Positions 9,226 to 20,938 of a stretch of DNA of 64,000 nt are shown piece after piece. A program made the position numbers and the translations under genes. Below the pieces are notes generated by a model that saw only the letters and a program-made list of their open reading frames with translations, searched no databases and was not told the DNA's origin. This DNA is from Tolypeutes matacus (taxonomy: Eukaryota; Chordata; Mammalia; Cingulata; Chlamyphoridae), in contig JAKSZT010017954.1 in NCBI GenBank assembly GCA_026826555.1, positions 4,277,935-4,341,934 of the forward strand, written 5' to 3'. Position 1 is the stretch's first letter. Every line of letters starts with the position of its first letter.

Positions 9226-10208
9226 ACTAGTAAGACACGGGAATCTCTTCTCCAGAAAAATAGCTAAAGGACAAGCTGAAACAGCTCCGAAAAGGATCTT
9301 CTAGGGTTTAGGTCAACAGGTGAAGGCTGCACACCACCCAGAGGAGAGAGGGACAGAAGAGGGAAATCACGACTACAGAACTGTGAGTTGCAAGTAGCAG
9401 CTTCTGCTGCTGCCAGCATCCTCCCCCACACTCTTCAGAATTCTCGGGTCCCTGGGCCTGCGACCACAGACAAAGGGGGCTTCAGGGAAAGGACTGGAGA
9501 AATCCTATCCTCGCAACCTCCCTCTCTTCTAGCCTGGACTAATTGTTGAGGACACCACGGGAGAGGGGAGAGAGAGCCTGGGGCTGACCCTGCTTTGGAC
9601 TCCCAGGTTTGGTCTGCCCTGTCCCGACAGCCCTTGCAGGCTGGGTGGGGCTGCGCCATTGTTTGCCTTGGAGCCTGCAAGGGGCTAAAGATATACAAAC
9701 CTCCCAATCTCATCCTCTACTAACAGGGACTGATTGTGAGGATTCAGAAGGGAGTGGAAATATTTCCTAGCTGGGAAAAGGGGCCGCTACGAGAGAAGTC
9801 TGGAGAACTGTCTCAGAAAGTTTGAATCACAGGGCTCCTAGCCCCCAGACAGGAAGCTCTATCACATTGATCTGGTCTGTGTCACAACAAATACACTCTG
9901 ACCAGGCATTGAATTGAGAGCAGCCAACAAGCGCCATCTCCTGGCAGGCCAAGGAAGTACACATAAGAAAATTAATAAGTAAGAGAGTCTTTTCCTGGCC
10001 TCTATAGCCTCCCTGCCCAAGGCCCTAGGAAACGACTCTACAACCAATTACTGGGTCCAGTGCCCAGTTTTGAGCAACCAGCAGAACAATCCTAACAATC
10101 AAGGTTGAGCCAAAAATCAAAGAGCAGTGGTAACTCACAGCCTCCTGCCACTAAAACCCCATAAAAGAGAAAGAGATAGAGCATCTAAGTAAAATACAAA
10201 CTAACCAG

Positions 10209-11180
10209 ATGCCTAGGCACCAACAAAAAATTACGGACCATACTAAGAAAATAGAAGACATGGTCCAAGAAAAGAAATACAGCAAAGTCCCAGAAGAGAT
10301 GCAGAATTTGAGAGAACTAATCAGTGAGATGAGCACACATTTCCAAAATCAAATTAATGAGATGAAAGAGAATATAGTTAAAGAGATCAATGACATCAAG
10401 AAGTCATTGCGCGAACGTAAAGAAGAATTTGAAATCATGAACAGAAAAGTAACGGAGTTCATGGGAATGAAAGACACAATAGGTGAAGTAAAAAATACAT
10501 TTGAAGCATACAACAGCAGACTCGAAATGATAAAAGAAAGAATAAGTGATACTGAAGACAGAGCAGCTAAAATTGAAGAGAGAAAAGAATGGAAAAAATT
10601 GAGCAGGGGCTCAGAGAGTTGAATGACAACACAAAACGCAAGAACATACGTGTCATTGGAGTTCCAGAAGGAGAAGAGAAAGGAAAAGGGGCAGAAAGAG
10701 TATTTGAAGAAATAATAGCTGAAAATTTCCCAACTTTCACGAAAGAAATAAACTTTCATGTCCAAGAAGCACACCGTACCCCAATAAGAATAAATCCAAA
10801 TAGACCTATGCCAAGACACATATTATTCAGAATGTCAAATGTAAAAGATAAAGAGAAAATGCTCAGAGCAGCATGAGAAGCAAACGATCACGTACGAAGG
10901 ACGTCCAGTAAGACTTAGTGCAGATTTCTCTTCAGAAACCATGGAGGCGAGAAGACAGTGGTATGATACAATTAGGAAACTGAAAGAGAAGAACTGCCAG
11001 CCGAGAATTCTTTATCCAGCAAAACTGTCCTTCAAATATGAAGGTGAATATAAAGTATTCACAAACAAACAGAAACTAAGAGAGTTTGCAAAAAAGAATC
11101 CACCTTTGCAGGAAATATTAAAGGAAGCCTTAGAACCTGAAAGAAAAAGACAGGAGAGAGAGGCTTGGATGAGAGTATAG
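10209..11180 (+). pseudogene. L1 ORF1 relic (RNA-binding chaperone)
   Basis: The first frame (10209-10622) has an N-terminal coiled coil rich in K/E/I/M heptads. A second frame (10589-10876) carries the RRM-like part, with 'NIRVIGVPEGEEKGKG' and 'FHVQEAHRTP'. A third frame (10941-11180) carries the C-terminal domain ('KNCQPRILYPAKLSFKYEGE'). Order and sizes match L1 ORF1p, which trimerises and coats L1 RNA. Two frameshifts (about 10590-10620 and 10876) break it. Confidence 0.92.
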
Positions 11181-11262
11181 AAGAAAAGCAGAAAGGATAA
11201 CCAAAAGAGTAAAAAGAAAGACAAAAATAAGATGACATATGAAAACTAAAGAATAAAATGGA

Positions 11263-14200
11263 GGAAAAAAATAATGCATTTTCAGCAATATCATTGAATG
11301 TGAATGGATTAAATTCCCCAATCAAAATACAGGCTGACAGAATGGATAAAAAAACATGAGCCATCCATATGCTGCTTACAAGAAACTCATCTCAGACACA
11401 AGGATACAAGCCGGCTGAAAGTAAAAGGTTGGAAAAAGATACTCCATGCGAATAGTAAACAGAAAAGAGCAGGGGTAGCTATACTAATATCAGACAAAAC
11501 AGACTTCAAATGCAAAAAAGTGATAAGAGATGCAGAAGGCCATTATATATTAATAAAAGGGACGATCCTCTAGGAAGATATAACAGTCATAAATATCTAC
11601 GCATTTAACCAGGGTGCCCCAAAATATATGAGAAAAACTCTGGCAAAAGTAAAGGGAGAAATAGACATTTCTACAATAATCGTCAGGGACGTCAACACCC
11701 CTCTCACATCATTAGATAGAACAACTAGACAGAAGATCAACAAGGAAACAGAGAACTTGAACAATATGATAAACAAGTTAGACCTATCAGACATATACAG
11801 AACACTGCATCCAAACTCAGCGGATTATACATTCTTCTCAAGTGCCCATGGATCTTTCTCCAGGATAGACCACATGTTAGGTCACAATACAGCTCTCAAT
11901 AAATACAAAAAGATTGAAATTATACAAAGCACCTTCTCAGATCATAATGGAATGAAACTAGAAATCAATAACAGACAGGAAAAAAGGAAATTTGCAAATG
12001 TGTGGAGACTGTACAACACACTCCTAAATATTCAGTGGGTCAAAGAAGAAATTGCAAGCGAAATTAGTAAATATATTGAGACAAATGAAAATGAGAACAC
12101 AACATATCAAAACTTATGGGATACAGCAAAGGCAGTCTTGAGAGGGAAATTTATAGCCCTAAATGCCTATATTAAGAAACAAGAAAGAGCTAAACTCAAA
12201 GATTTAACTGAATAACTTGAGAAACTAGAGAAAGAACAGCAAACCAATCCCAAAGCAAAAAGAAGGAAAGAAATAATAAAGATTAGAGCGGAAATAAATG
12301 AAAATGAGAAAAGAAAAGCAAAAGAGAAAATCAACAAAACCAAAAGCTGGTTCTTTGAGAAGATCAATAAAATTGACAAACCCCTCGCTAGACTACCAAA
12401 GAAAAAAAGAGAGAAGATGCAAATAAATACAATCAGAAATGAAAGGGGGAAAATTACAACTGACCTCACAGAAATAAAAAGAATCATAAGAGGATATTAT
12501 GAGAAACTATATGCCAACAAACTAGACAACCTGGATGAAATGGACAAATTTCTAGAAACTCATAACCAACCCACACTGACACAACAAGAAACACAAGAAC
12601 TTAACAAACCAATCACAATTAAGGAGATTGAATCCGTCATCAAAAATCTCCCAGCAAAGAAGAGTCCAGGACCAGATGGCTTCACAGGTGAGTTCTACCA
12701 AGCATTTCTAAAAGAATTAACACCAATCGTGTTTAAACTCTTCCAAAAAATCGAAAAGGAGGGAAAATTACCCAACACATTTTATGAAGCCAACATCACC
12801 CTAATACCAAAGCCAGATAAAGATTCCACAAGAAAAGAAAATTACAGACCAATCTCTCTCATGAACATAGATGCAAAAATTCTCAACAAAATACTTGCAA
12901 ATCGAATCCAACAGCATATCAAAAGACTTATACATCACGACCAAGTGGGATTTATTCCTGGTATGCAAGGTTGGTTCAACATAAGAAAATCAATCAATGT
13001 AATACACCACATTAACAAATTGAAGAAAAAAAACCCACATGATCATCTCAATAGATGCAGAAAAGGCAATCGACAAAATCCAACATCCTTTTTTGATAAA
13101 AATACTTCAAAAGATAGGAATAAAAGGAAAATTCCTCAATATGATAAAAGGCATATATAAAAAACCCATAGCCAATATCATACTCAATGGGGAAAAGTTG
13201 AAAGCTTTCCCCCTAAGATCGGGAACAAGACAAGGATGCCCACTGTCACCATTGTTATTCAACATTGTACTAAAATTTCTAGCTTGGGGAATTAGACAAG
13301 AGTAAAAAATTAAAGGTGTCCAAACAAGGAAAAGAGGAAGTAAAACTCTCACTGTTTGTGGATGACATGATCCTGTATTTAGAAAATCCTGAAGTATCCA
13401 CAACAAAGCTACTTGATCTAATAAATGAGTTCAGCAAAGTGGCAGGATACAAGATCAACACGCAAAAATCAGTAATGTTTTGGTACACTAGTACTGAACA
13501 ACCTGAGGAGGAAATCAGGAGGAAAATTCCATTTTCAATAGCAACAAAAAGACTCAAATACCTAGGAGTTAATTTAACCAAAGAAGTACAAGACCTATAG
13601 GCAGAAAACTACAAAACAATGCTAAAAGAAATTAAAAAAGACCTAAACAAATGGAAGGACATTCCGTGTTCATGGATTGGAAGAATAAATATCATGAAGA
13701 TATCAATCTTGCCCAAACTGATTTATAGATCCAGTGCAATGCCAGTCAAAATCCGAACAGCTTACTTTACAGAGTTAGAGAAGGCAATTACCAAATTCAT
13801 CCGGAAGGGTAAGTGCACCCGAATAGCCAAAAGCATTCTAAAAAAGAGGAGCAATGTGGGAGGAATTTCACTGCCTGACCTTGAAACAGATTACAAAGCT
13901 ACAATGGTCAAAACAGCATGGTACTGGCATAAAGATAGACACATTCATCAGTGGAATAGAATTGAGAACCCAGAAATATACCCTCACGTATACAGTCAAC
14001 TGGTTTTTGACAAACCTACCAAGCCCACACTAATGGGAAAAAACAGTCTCTTCAACAAATGGCATTGGGAGAACTGGATATCTATAACCAAAAGAATGAA
14101 AGAGGCCCCTATCTCACCCCCTATACAAGAACCAACTCCAAATGGATCAAAGATCTAAATATAAAAGCCAGGACCATGAAACTACTAGAAGAAAATGTAG

Positions 14201-15061
14201 GGAAACATCTTTAAGACCTTGTAGTAGGTGGTGGTTTCTTGGACCTTACACCCAAAGCACATGCAACAAAAGAAAAAATAGATAAATGGGGCCTCCTCAA
14301 AATTAAACACTTTTGCACCTCACAGGACTTTGTCAAAAGGATGAAAAGGCAGCCAACTCAATGGGAAAAAATATTTGGAAATCACATATCTGATAAGGGT
14401 TTAATATCCAGGATATATAAAGAGATGTTACAACTCAACAATAAAAAGACAAACGACCCAATTAACAAATGGGCCAAAGACTTGAATAGACATTTCTCCA
14501 AAGAAGAAATACAAATGGCAAAAAAACACATGAAGAAATGCTCAACATCACTCATGATTAGGGAAATGCAAATAAAAACTACAATGAGATATAATTTCAC
14601 ACTATCAGAATGGCCACTATTAAAAAGACAGAGAACTATAAGAGTTGGAGAGGATGTGGAGAGATAGGAACACTTATTCACTGTTCATGGGAATGCAGAA
14701 TGGTACAGCCACTGTGGAGGACTGTTTGGCAGCTCCTAAAGACTTGCCACGTGACCCTGCAATACCACTACTGGGTATATACCCAGAAGAACTGAGAGCA
14801 GTGACACGAACAGACATCTGCACACTGATGTTCATAGCCACATTATTCACCATTGCCAAAAGTTGGAAACAACCCAGGTGTCCATCAACAGATGAATGGA
14901 TAAACAAACTGTGGTCTATTCACATGATGGAATATTATGCAGCTGTAAGAAGAAATGATGTCATAAAGCATATGGCAACATGGATGAACCTGGAGGACAT
15001 TATGTTGAGCGAAGCCAGCCAGACACAAAAGGACAAATTCTGTATGAATGCATTACTATGA
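11263..15061 (+). pseudogene. L1 ORF2 relic (endonuclease / reverse transcriptase), plus strand
   Basis: The endonuclease start is at about 11267-11300 but its first 360 bases are frameshifted. Open pieces follow at 11628-12215 (endonuclease end, closed by a TAA that replaces a CAA), 12417-13160 (RT N-terminal), 13039-13305 and 13316-13600 (RT core), 13619-14158, 14239-14667 and 14645-15061. The catalytic motif is F-V-D-D at 13355-13366, where the minus copy has F-A-D-D. The +1 frameshift at the A run 13026-13033 coincides with the one in the minus copy. Confidence 0.92.
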
Positions 15062-15204
15062 ACCAAATATGTTGTGTAACATATTGTTTGATTAAAAAAA
15101 AAATTACATGTATCCATTACATTTAATTGAGAAATGTATATATTTATTCATCTGTGTATACTTTTTAGTTTTTAATTGTTTATATTTTCAATTATTAAAG
15201 GTAA

Positions 15205-15290
15205 AGAGCTCATCAAAGTTACCATCTCACATTTAGTCGTCATGTCTCCTTAGATTGGTTCCCCTTGGCTGTGGCAGTTTATGCAATATT
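15205..15290 (-). repeat. Ancient L1M 3' UTR remnant, right part
   Basis: 'cacatttagtcgtcatgtctccttag' is a well-known inverted L1M 3' UTR phrase, and it continues the remnant at 4562-4800 in the expected order. This suggests that the whole 4801-15200 block entered one pre-existing L1M copy. Confidence 0.5.
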
Positions 15291-16090
15291 TTTTAATAAG
15301 CTCCTTTTCCATGTAAATGGACTAGAGTGGATTTTGTTCTTTGCAACTAAGACCCCTTTGGAACCTGGGGCCCTTCTGAAAGTGCAGCCCTGTATGCACC
15401 CACGAAGCTGCCCTGGTCCATGCTGAGGGGTGCTAAAGGGGTGCTGAGGGGTGCTGCTGGCTCCAGAGCTCCTGCTGGTTTGGACAGAGCTTTGTGGGGT
15501 TTGAGCTGCTGTTTGATTTTTCCCTTTTCCCAGTCCTGCTTCCTCCCTCTTTCATAGGCTTTTATCCCTAATATACACCTTTACCTAAATTCATCTCACT
15601 ACCTGCTTCTAACTTTGCTACCCTGAGGCTGGAAACAGTCCCAAGAGGGGAGGGATGGGGGCCTTTTCCTCACCCATCAATCAGTGGCCATATTTATTTA
15701 TTGTTGGCTCTTGGCTGAGAAGGGTAGACGGAGAACTCCACGAAGGTGGGTTTTTTGTCTGTCTTTGAATGAATGAACGAACGAACGAATGAATGAATGA
15801 ATGGAGGCAGGGAGTGGTGGCAGGCAGGGGTGGAGTGCCTCTGCTGCTTGCCTCTCTGGGACTCAGTTTCACTATCTGCATGATCTTGAGGCTCCTTCCA
15901 TGTCTGAAATCCCCTGAGGCCATTGCTCAAAACAAATCTGAGCTCCCTTTTTGGGATCTGCCTTCAGAGCTGGAAACACTTTCTTCTGACTTTTCCTGAT
16001 GCGGATTTACAAAACAGACAATGAGATTGTTCCGCAAGGGCTGGTGGTGTTGTAGGGTAGGGAGACCCCTGGACTGAGAATCGGGTCGGT
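15291..16090. other. Unassigned, mostly unique sequence with a tetranucleotide repeat
   Basis: No repeat family or exon is recognisable. A short (GAAT/GAAC)n tract lies at 15765-15803. Open frames on both strands include this tract and have no domain signature. Confidence 0.45.
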
Positions 16091-16094
16091 GCCT

Positions 16095-16215
16095 CTGGGT
16101 TTCAGTCCCACCTTGGCCAGCTGTGTGTCCTTGGGCAAATCACATGGCCTTTCTGCACCTCAGTTTCCAGGTCTGTAAAGTGGGCTGATGTGAATGGCAC
16201 TGGCAGGAGGGAGGC
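16095..16215 (+). repeat. MIR SINE fragment
   Basis: 'ccagctgtgtgtccttgggcaaatcacatgg' and 'ctcagtttcc..gtctgtaaagtggg' are MIR core phrases in sense orientation. Confidence 0.8.
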
Positions 16216-16455
16216 TTTTGTGATCTGTGTGGCACATGCCACCCTGGTGAACACATATGGTGGGGCCGTGGGACTGTGAAGCCCTTTCTGTGTGTGTCTG
16301 TGCCTGTCACACAGCCTCAGATGGCTGCTCTCAAAGGCAAATTCCAAGAGGACTGAAGAGAAGGGCCCTGGTGGGGATGTAGAGTGAGCCAGTCGGAGGA
16401 AGCCTTGCTTGCCTTCTGGTTGGGGGGCAGGTGTTAATGTCAAGAAACAAGTGAA

Positions 16456-16636
16456 AAGGGAGCCAAGGTGGCTCAAGCGATTAGGCGCCTCCTTTGCCTC
16501 CCTCCCACATTGGAGGCCGCGGGTTCGGTTCCCGGTTCCTCTTTGGGAAACAAGGAAGACGAACAGACACAGCCAGTGCAAACAAAGGGTGGGTGGGGAG
16601 AAAGAAACAAATAAAATAAATCTTTAAAAAAAAACC
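16456..16636 (+). mobile_element. DAS SINE with long tail
   Basis: The tRNA-like head 'caaggtggctcaagcgattagg' has a clear box B-like 'ggttcggttcccgg', a body with 'agacacagccagtgcaaac', and the tail 'aaataaaataaatcttt' plus A run. Flanks 'aaacaagtgaaa' (16445) and 'aaacaagtaaag' (16648) are near-identical. Confidence 0.9.
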
Positions 16637-16649
16637 AAAAAACCAAAAA

Positions 16650-17645
16650 ACAAGTAAAGAAATATCCATGCTCTGGAGACAATAAAACGGTGCTGTGACA
16701 GGGATCAGATGCCCTGAGGTGGGGACATTTGAGGTGACCCCTGAGTGTGACAAGGAGCTGAGCTTGCAGAGAAGGGCCTACCAGGGAGGAGGGATGGCAA
16801 GCACAGAGGCCCAGAGGTGGGCACTGGACGACCACAGAATCTGAACGATGATATGTTGGGAATTGTAGAGGCGTCTCTGGTGGGAGTTTGGATTTGAGAA
16901 GTTGGAGGTTGGAGCCAAGTTGTGGGGAATCCTTAAAGCTGGGATTTTGCCTGGAGTCCAGAGAACCCCAGCGTACACCGGGTCCTGGGAAGGGATGCTT
17001 GCTGGGTGTGAGGCTCTGCCAATCTGCTCAGAGACGTGGGAGTGGGAAGGGCGGTGGAAGAAGGATGAGAGGGAGAGGAGGTTCAGGAGAATTCTACTTG
17101 GTCCAGAGGTGTCTCATGGTTTTTCTGGATCCTTCTCTAGTCTCTGGATGAGCTGACTTTGGATCTCCTCCCCTGAGTTTTGACAAAAACTACTGAGAGT
17201 CATGGGGAGTCACTGAGGGTTCTTGAGCAGAGGAGGAGCCTGAGAAAATAGATGCCCACTTGGCTCATTCTGAGAGAGCCCAGGCTTCCGCCACCTTGCT
17301 TTCCCACACTTTTCCACAGGGCTGCGGGAAGTAGGGATTTCTCTGCTGCTTTGCTGGATATGCCCCCCTTCCCTGCACCTTCAGGGAAGGATCACTCGTT
17401 CCCAAAGTGCAGTAGACCAGGTTAATGTAAACATTGACAGCTTAATCCACACCAACCATTATCCTGATCTCAGGGAAGGGGCCTTCCTTTCTGATGCTCC
17501 CAGACCTGCCCAGCCTGGCCAGGAGCCCCCAGGGAACAGATACCAGCCTGTCAACTGCAAATTCACCGACTTAGATGCAGACAGTGAAGGATATCGGGGG
17601 AAAAAATGAAATTGCCTCATAAAGAGCCAGGCCTGATCTGACTCA
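16650..17645. other. Unassigned, apparently unique sequence
   Basis: About 1 kb of moderately GC-rich DNA without a recognisable repeat. The frames present (up to 87 codons) are low-complexity Gly/Arg or Ser/Pro and do not look coding. Confidence 0.4.
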
Positions 17646-17649
17646 GGTC

Positions 17650-17815
17650 TGTTTCGTGCTGTGTAAATTGCTTTCCTTATCTGTAAGATGGGGATAACGC
17701 CCCTCTTCCCTGCGCACGTGGGAATTAAATGGAAGAATGTCCTTAGGAGAGCATCCTGTGCTGTTTCTGGCACGCAGCAGACACACAGTAAACACTTGTT
17801 GATGAATGAATGCGG
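17650..17815 (+). repeat. MIR SINE
   Basis: 'ccttatctgtaagatggggataac' and 'tttctggcacgcagcagacacacagtaaacacttgttgatgaatg' follow the MIR sense consensus to its 3' end. Confidence 0.85.
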
Positions 17816-17984
17816 GAACGAAGCGGTTCTTTGGCAGTCTGGCCCGAAGGGCGGCCCTTTCTGTGGCTTCTAGTCCCTGCTCCTTCCTGGCTTGCACCAT
17901 GAAGGGGGACAGGCAGGAAGTAGACGGGTAGCTTCTCCTTGGTCCCGTGTGCCCGTTGTGACTTTTGATTCTGCTGAGAGGCAG

Positions 17985-18125
17985 AGATTCGTATGCCCTT
18001 TCTGCAGATGGGGAGACCAAGGCTTGGGGAGATTAGGGAAGGGCCTGTGCACACGGCTTTCCTCAGGTCTTCCAAGGGCCTGGTCCAGGGCTGGGCCTGT
18101 GCAGGTACTTAAGGAACACCTACCA
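17985..18125 (-). repeat. MIR-like fragment
   Basis: 'tctgcagatggggagaccaaggcttggggagatt' resembles an inverted MIR core. Divergence is high. Confidence 0.45.
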
Positions 18126-18303
18126 GTGGAGCCGTGAGTGGACGTGTGGCACCCTGGTGACAGCAGAGTCCCATCCCCTCGCATGTGCCATTCCTGGGCA
18201 GGGCTGCAGCAGGGCACGAGGCCTTCCCTCTTCTCTCTCCCTCCATCTCAGATCATCTCCTCCCTCCTCCCTTGCGGCCGCCCTCTCCCCCTACCTCAGC
18301 TGG

Positions 18304-18376
18304 TACCCTTTCTGCATTGAACCCAGGACCTCGTACATGGGAAGCAGGTGCTCACCCACTGAGTTACATCTGCTCC
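18304..18376 (-). mobile_element. DAS SINE, short monomer
   Basis: Inverted head 'attgaacccaggacctcgtacatgggaagcaggtgctcacccactgagttacatctgctcc' without a T-run tail. It is probably a tail-less or deleted old copy. Confidence 0.8.
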
Positions 18377-18477
18377 TCTCTGCATTTTCTTCTCTTTTTG
18401 CTCATAATCCCTGCCTGAGGATCAGCCTCTAAGATCCTAAAGGTTGACAGAGTGGGAGAAAGAGGCTACAGGGCCTC

Positions 18478-18575
18478 CACACCCTGGAACCTCAGTCTCT
18501 TCATCTGTCAACTGGGGTTGTTGGAAGGACTGGGGTGATGGGGGTGATGTGAATAAGTGCTGACTACAGGCCTGG
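18478..18575 (+). repeat. MIR-like fragment
   Basis: 'acctcagtctcttcatctgtcaactgggg' and the following 'gtgaataagtgctgac' fit a diverged sense MIR. Confidence 0.55.
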
Positions 18576-18579
18576 CAAA

Positions 18580-19035
18580 GAGGAAGTGCCCATGGGCCCC
18601 GAGTTGCTGCTGCTTGGCTGTCTGGCCCGTTCCTTTGGCAGCTGAATCCTGGAGAGGGTCAGGACCTGGGTGGGATTCTGACTGCTAGCTCCGCTGCGTG
18701 ATTCGGGGTCTATTGTGCCACGATTACTAAAATGCAAGTTTCTGGGGTGGCTGGCCTGCAGGAGGGTGATGTGCCATTCGGTGCCGTCACCGGGATGTCA
18801 AAGCCGTGGTTGAGGTTCATGGAGTTAACACGCAGCCCTTGTTTTGGACTGTAAGCCGGGGGAGGGCAGGGCTGGGAGCAAGTGGGGCCTTCCCCACAGC
18901 AGTGTCCATCCAAGGTTTGGGGAGTGACTCAAGATGCACAGGGGGCATCGTGGGTGGGTGGGGGGCAAGGACCCCAGGTCTGAAGCTGTCTCAGATTTCC
19001 TTCTCGGCAGGCCACAGGAGAGGGAGCTGAACCCA
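18580..19035. other. Unassigned, apparently unique sequence
   Basis: GC-rich, with a G-rich tract at 18945-18968. No gene or repeat is recognised. Confidence 0.4.
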
Positions 19036-19039
19036 GGAC

Positions 19040-19335
19040 ACTGTCTTGGACATTGCGAGAATGATTTTCCCTCTTGGAAAGGAACGTGCTCTCTTTGAAA
19101 GCCTTCATGAAGCTGCAGAAAACATCTGCAGGGGCCGCTGCTGGGATCACTCACAAGAGATTAGCTGCGACTGGGTGAAAAGAGCAATTTATCAGGGGAC
19201 ATTCCTTCCGGTGACTGAGAACCTTCAGAACTGGATTGCGATTAATGCGCCAGGCTTTGCAAAGTGTTTTATTCCATTTTCAAATGAGATAATGAAGCCC
19301 TTTAATTTACTGTTCAACTCCCAGACACAGTGAGC
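19040..19335. other. Candidate conserved noncoding element
   Basis: A repeat-free block with unusually balanced composition. It contains a 95-codon open frame (19046-19333), an AT-rich core (about 19255-19320), a GATA-like 'ttatcag' (about 19189) and homeodomain-like 'attaat' and 'tttaattta' motifs. The frame has no family signature and no splice or processed-gene context, so I favour regulatory over coding. This rests on appearance only. Confidence 0.25.
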
Positions 19336-19434
19336 GCGTCAGGTGTATCCTTCTACGCAGCCCCGAGGAGATGGAGGCCTGTTGCATCTGGCAGGTTGTG
19401 GATGACTGTCTCAGGAGGGAGGTGGCGTGAAGTG

Positions 19435-19645
19435 CCAAGCAGCCCAGGGTTAAATCCCAACTTTGCAACTTCCTATGTGTTCCTAAGCAAGTCACGGATG
19501 CTCTCGAAGCCTCAGTTTTCTTATCTGCAGAATGGGAATAATACTACCAACATGGTGGGATTGTGGAAAGGATTAGAGATGAGATAGATGGCTGAGAGGA
19601 CAGTGCCTGGCACTTGGTAGGTGGCCAATAAGTAGTCATTGTCAC
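19435..19645 (+). repeat. MIR SINE, long copy
   Basis: It runs nearly the full consensus: 'ttaaatcccaactttgcaacttcctatgtg', 'cctcagttttcttatctgcagaatgggaataatacta', then 'cagtgcctggcacttggtaggtggccaataag'. Confidence 0.92.
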
Positions 19646-20635
19646 TGGTAGTCAAATCGACCTTGGAGGCCCAAGGTTCTCAGAGGAAATGGTACTTGCT
19701 GCTGGTCCCATCCACGGCTCTGCACTGGAATCACACTATCAGCGCCAATTAAAACAGCCTTCTAGGCCATCCCTCCTGCTCATCTGCCCGTCTTGACTGG
19801 TGAAGTGGAGCCAGTCCACTCAGGCAGATAGATGATGAAAACCCAGCCGCGGGCCTCAGAGCCCATCCCCACACCTTGCCCGAGTTTCCTCGAGGCTGCC
19901 ATTCGGAGCTGGGGCTCCTGGAGCTCCCTCCTCTTCATTCCCAACTGGGCCCAGGCCTCAGCTTTGGTACTGCCCACAGGCCATGCCCTTCTGTGCCCCC
20001 ACCCAGCCAAGGTCACCAGTCACACCTTAGATGTTACAGATTTGTGTTTATCACAACACTCTCCCAACAAATGGCAATAAAGTTGCTTGTTCTTACAAAA
20101 TCAGTATGAGTTTTCCAAAGATGGAAGTAAAGCAACCCAAGAAAGGGTTGTGTTCTCTAATTTGCACAAAGGCCAGAGTGATGGATGAGTAACTTGACCA
20201 GACCCTCGCCCAACCACTTTGGTGGCTGCCCTTGGCCCTCTGGCCCCTCCCTGGCCCACAGCACAGGTACTCTGGCTTCCTGCTCTGGCCCGAGGGGCTG
20301 GCTGTTAGAGCCATTGCAGGCGGCTTCCTGACCTTCTAGTCTTCTTGGTTCCTGACCCCGCATCATCTCCTGCTGACATCCTCCGCCCCCCTCACCTGGT
20401 AGATCTCACTCTGCTCTGCTCCTCCGGCTCTGACCTCGGCCTCCCTCCTGGTCATCACTCAAATGCGTCGGTGCTTGTGGTAGGTGGATAACAGCTTCCA
20501 GAGACATGAGGCCCTCATGCCTGGAAACCGTGAGAGTCCCCATATATGGAAAAGTGAAAGATCCTGAGATGGGGACGTTGTCCGGCATCACCTGGGTGGC
20601 TCTACATGAAATCACGGATGTTCTTAGAAGAGGGA
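19646..20635. other. Unassigned, apparently unique sequence
   Basis: About 1 kb with no recognised repeat or exon. Frames of 66-85 codons on both strands overlap one another and look like chance. Confidence 0.4.
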
Positions 20636-20639
20636 GGCA

Positions 20640-20938
20640 GAGGAAGAGCTGACACAGATGGAAGAGGACAAGGCAATGGGACACAGGGCAGAGAGTGGGG
20701 AGAGGTGGCCCTGAGCCCAGGAATGCCGGCAGCCACTGGCTGCTGGAGGAGGATAGGAAGGGATTCCCCCCAGAGCCCCTGGAGGGAGCATGGTCCTGCC
20801 GACACCTTTGTTTCGGCCCAGTGAAACTGATTTCAGACTTCTGGCTTCCAGAACCAGGAAAGAATAATTTTCTGTTGCTGTAAACCACCAGCATTTATGG
20901 CAATTTGTTACGGCAGTCTCAGGAAGTGAATATGGTAT
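20640..20938 (+). repeat. MaLR-type LTR, 3' part
   Basis: 'catggtcctgccgacacctttgtttcggccc', 'gacttctggcttccagaacc' and 'gcaatttgttacggcagtctcaggaagtgaatatgg' form the conserved end of a MaLR LTR in sense orientation. Confidence 0.75.

Larger units (their letters stand above)
9201..15199 (+). mobile_element. Near full-length young L1, plus strand
   Basis: About 6 kb, containing a 5' UTR of roughly 1 kb (9201-10208), ORF1 relic, ORF2 relic and a short 3' UTR (15062-15199). The 5' end carries the L1-type 'gaagatggcgg' start. The 3' end stops at 'attattaaa', about 20 bases before the point where the minus-strand copy has its poly(A) signal, and no A tail follows. No target-site duplication is visible on either side. 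Both ORFs are broken, so this copy is inactive. Confidence 0.95.

Noticed and set aside
9435..10047. Minus-strand frames within 9435-10047 as antisense L1 proteins (ORF0-like)
   Set aside because: They lie in the L1 5' UTR antisense strand, where primate ORF0 exists. There is no evidence of conservation or a splice donor here, so the link is too speculative.
5391..15199. Twin-priming inversion as the origin of the L1 pair
   Set aside because: Twin priming yields a 5' segment inverted against a non-overlapping 3' segment. Here both arms contain the same 3' 3.7 kb of L1.
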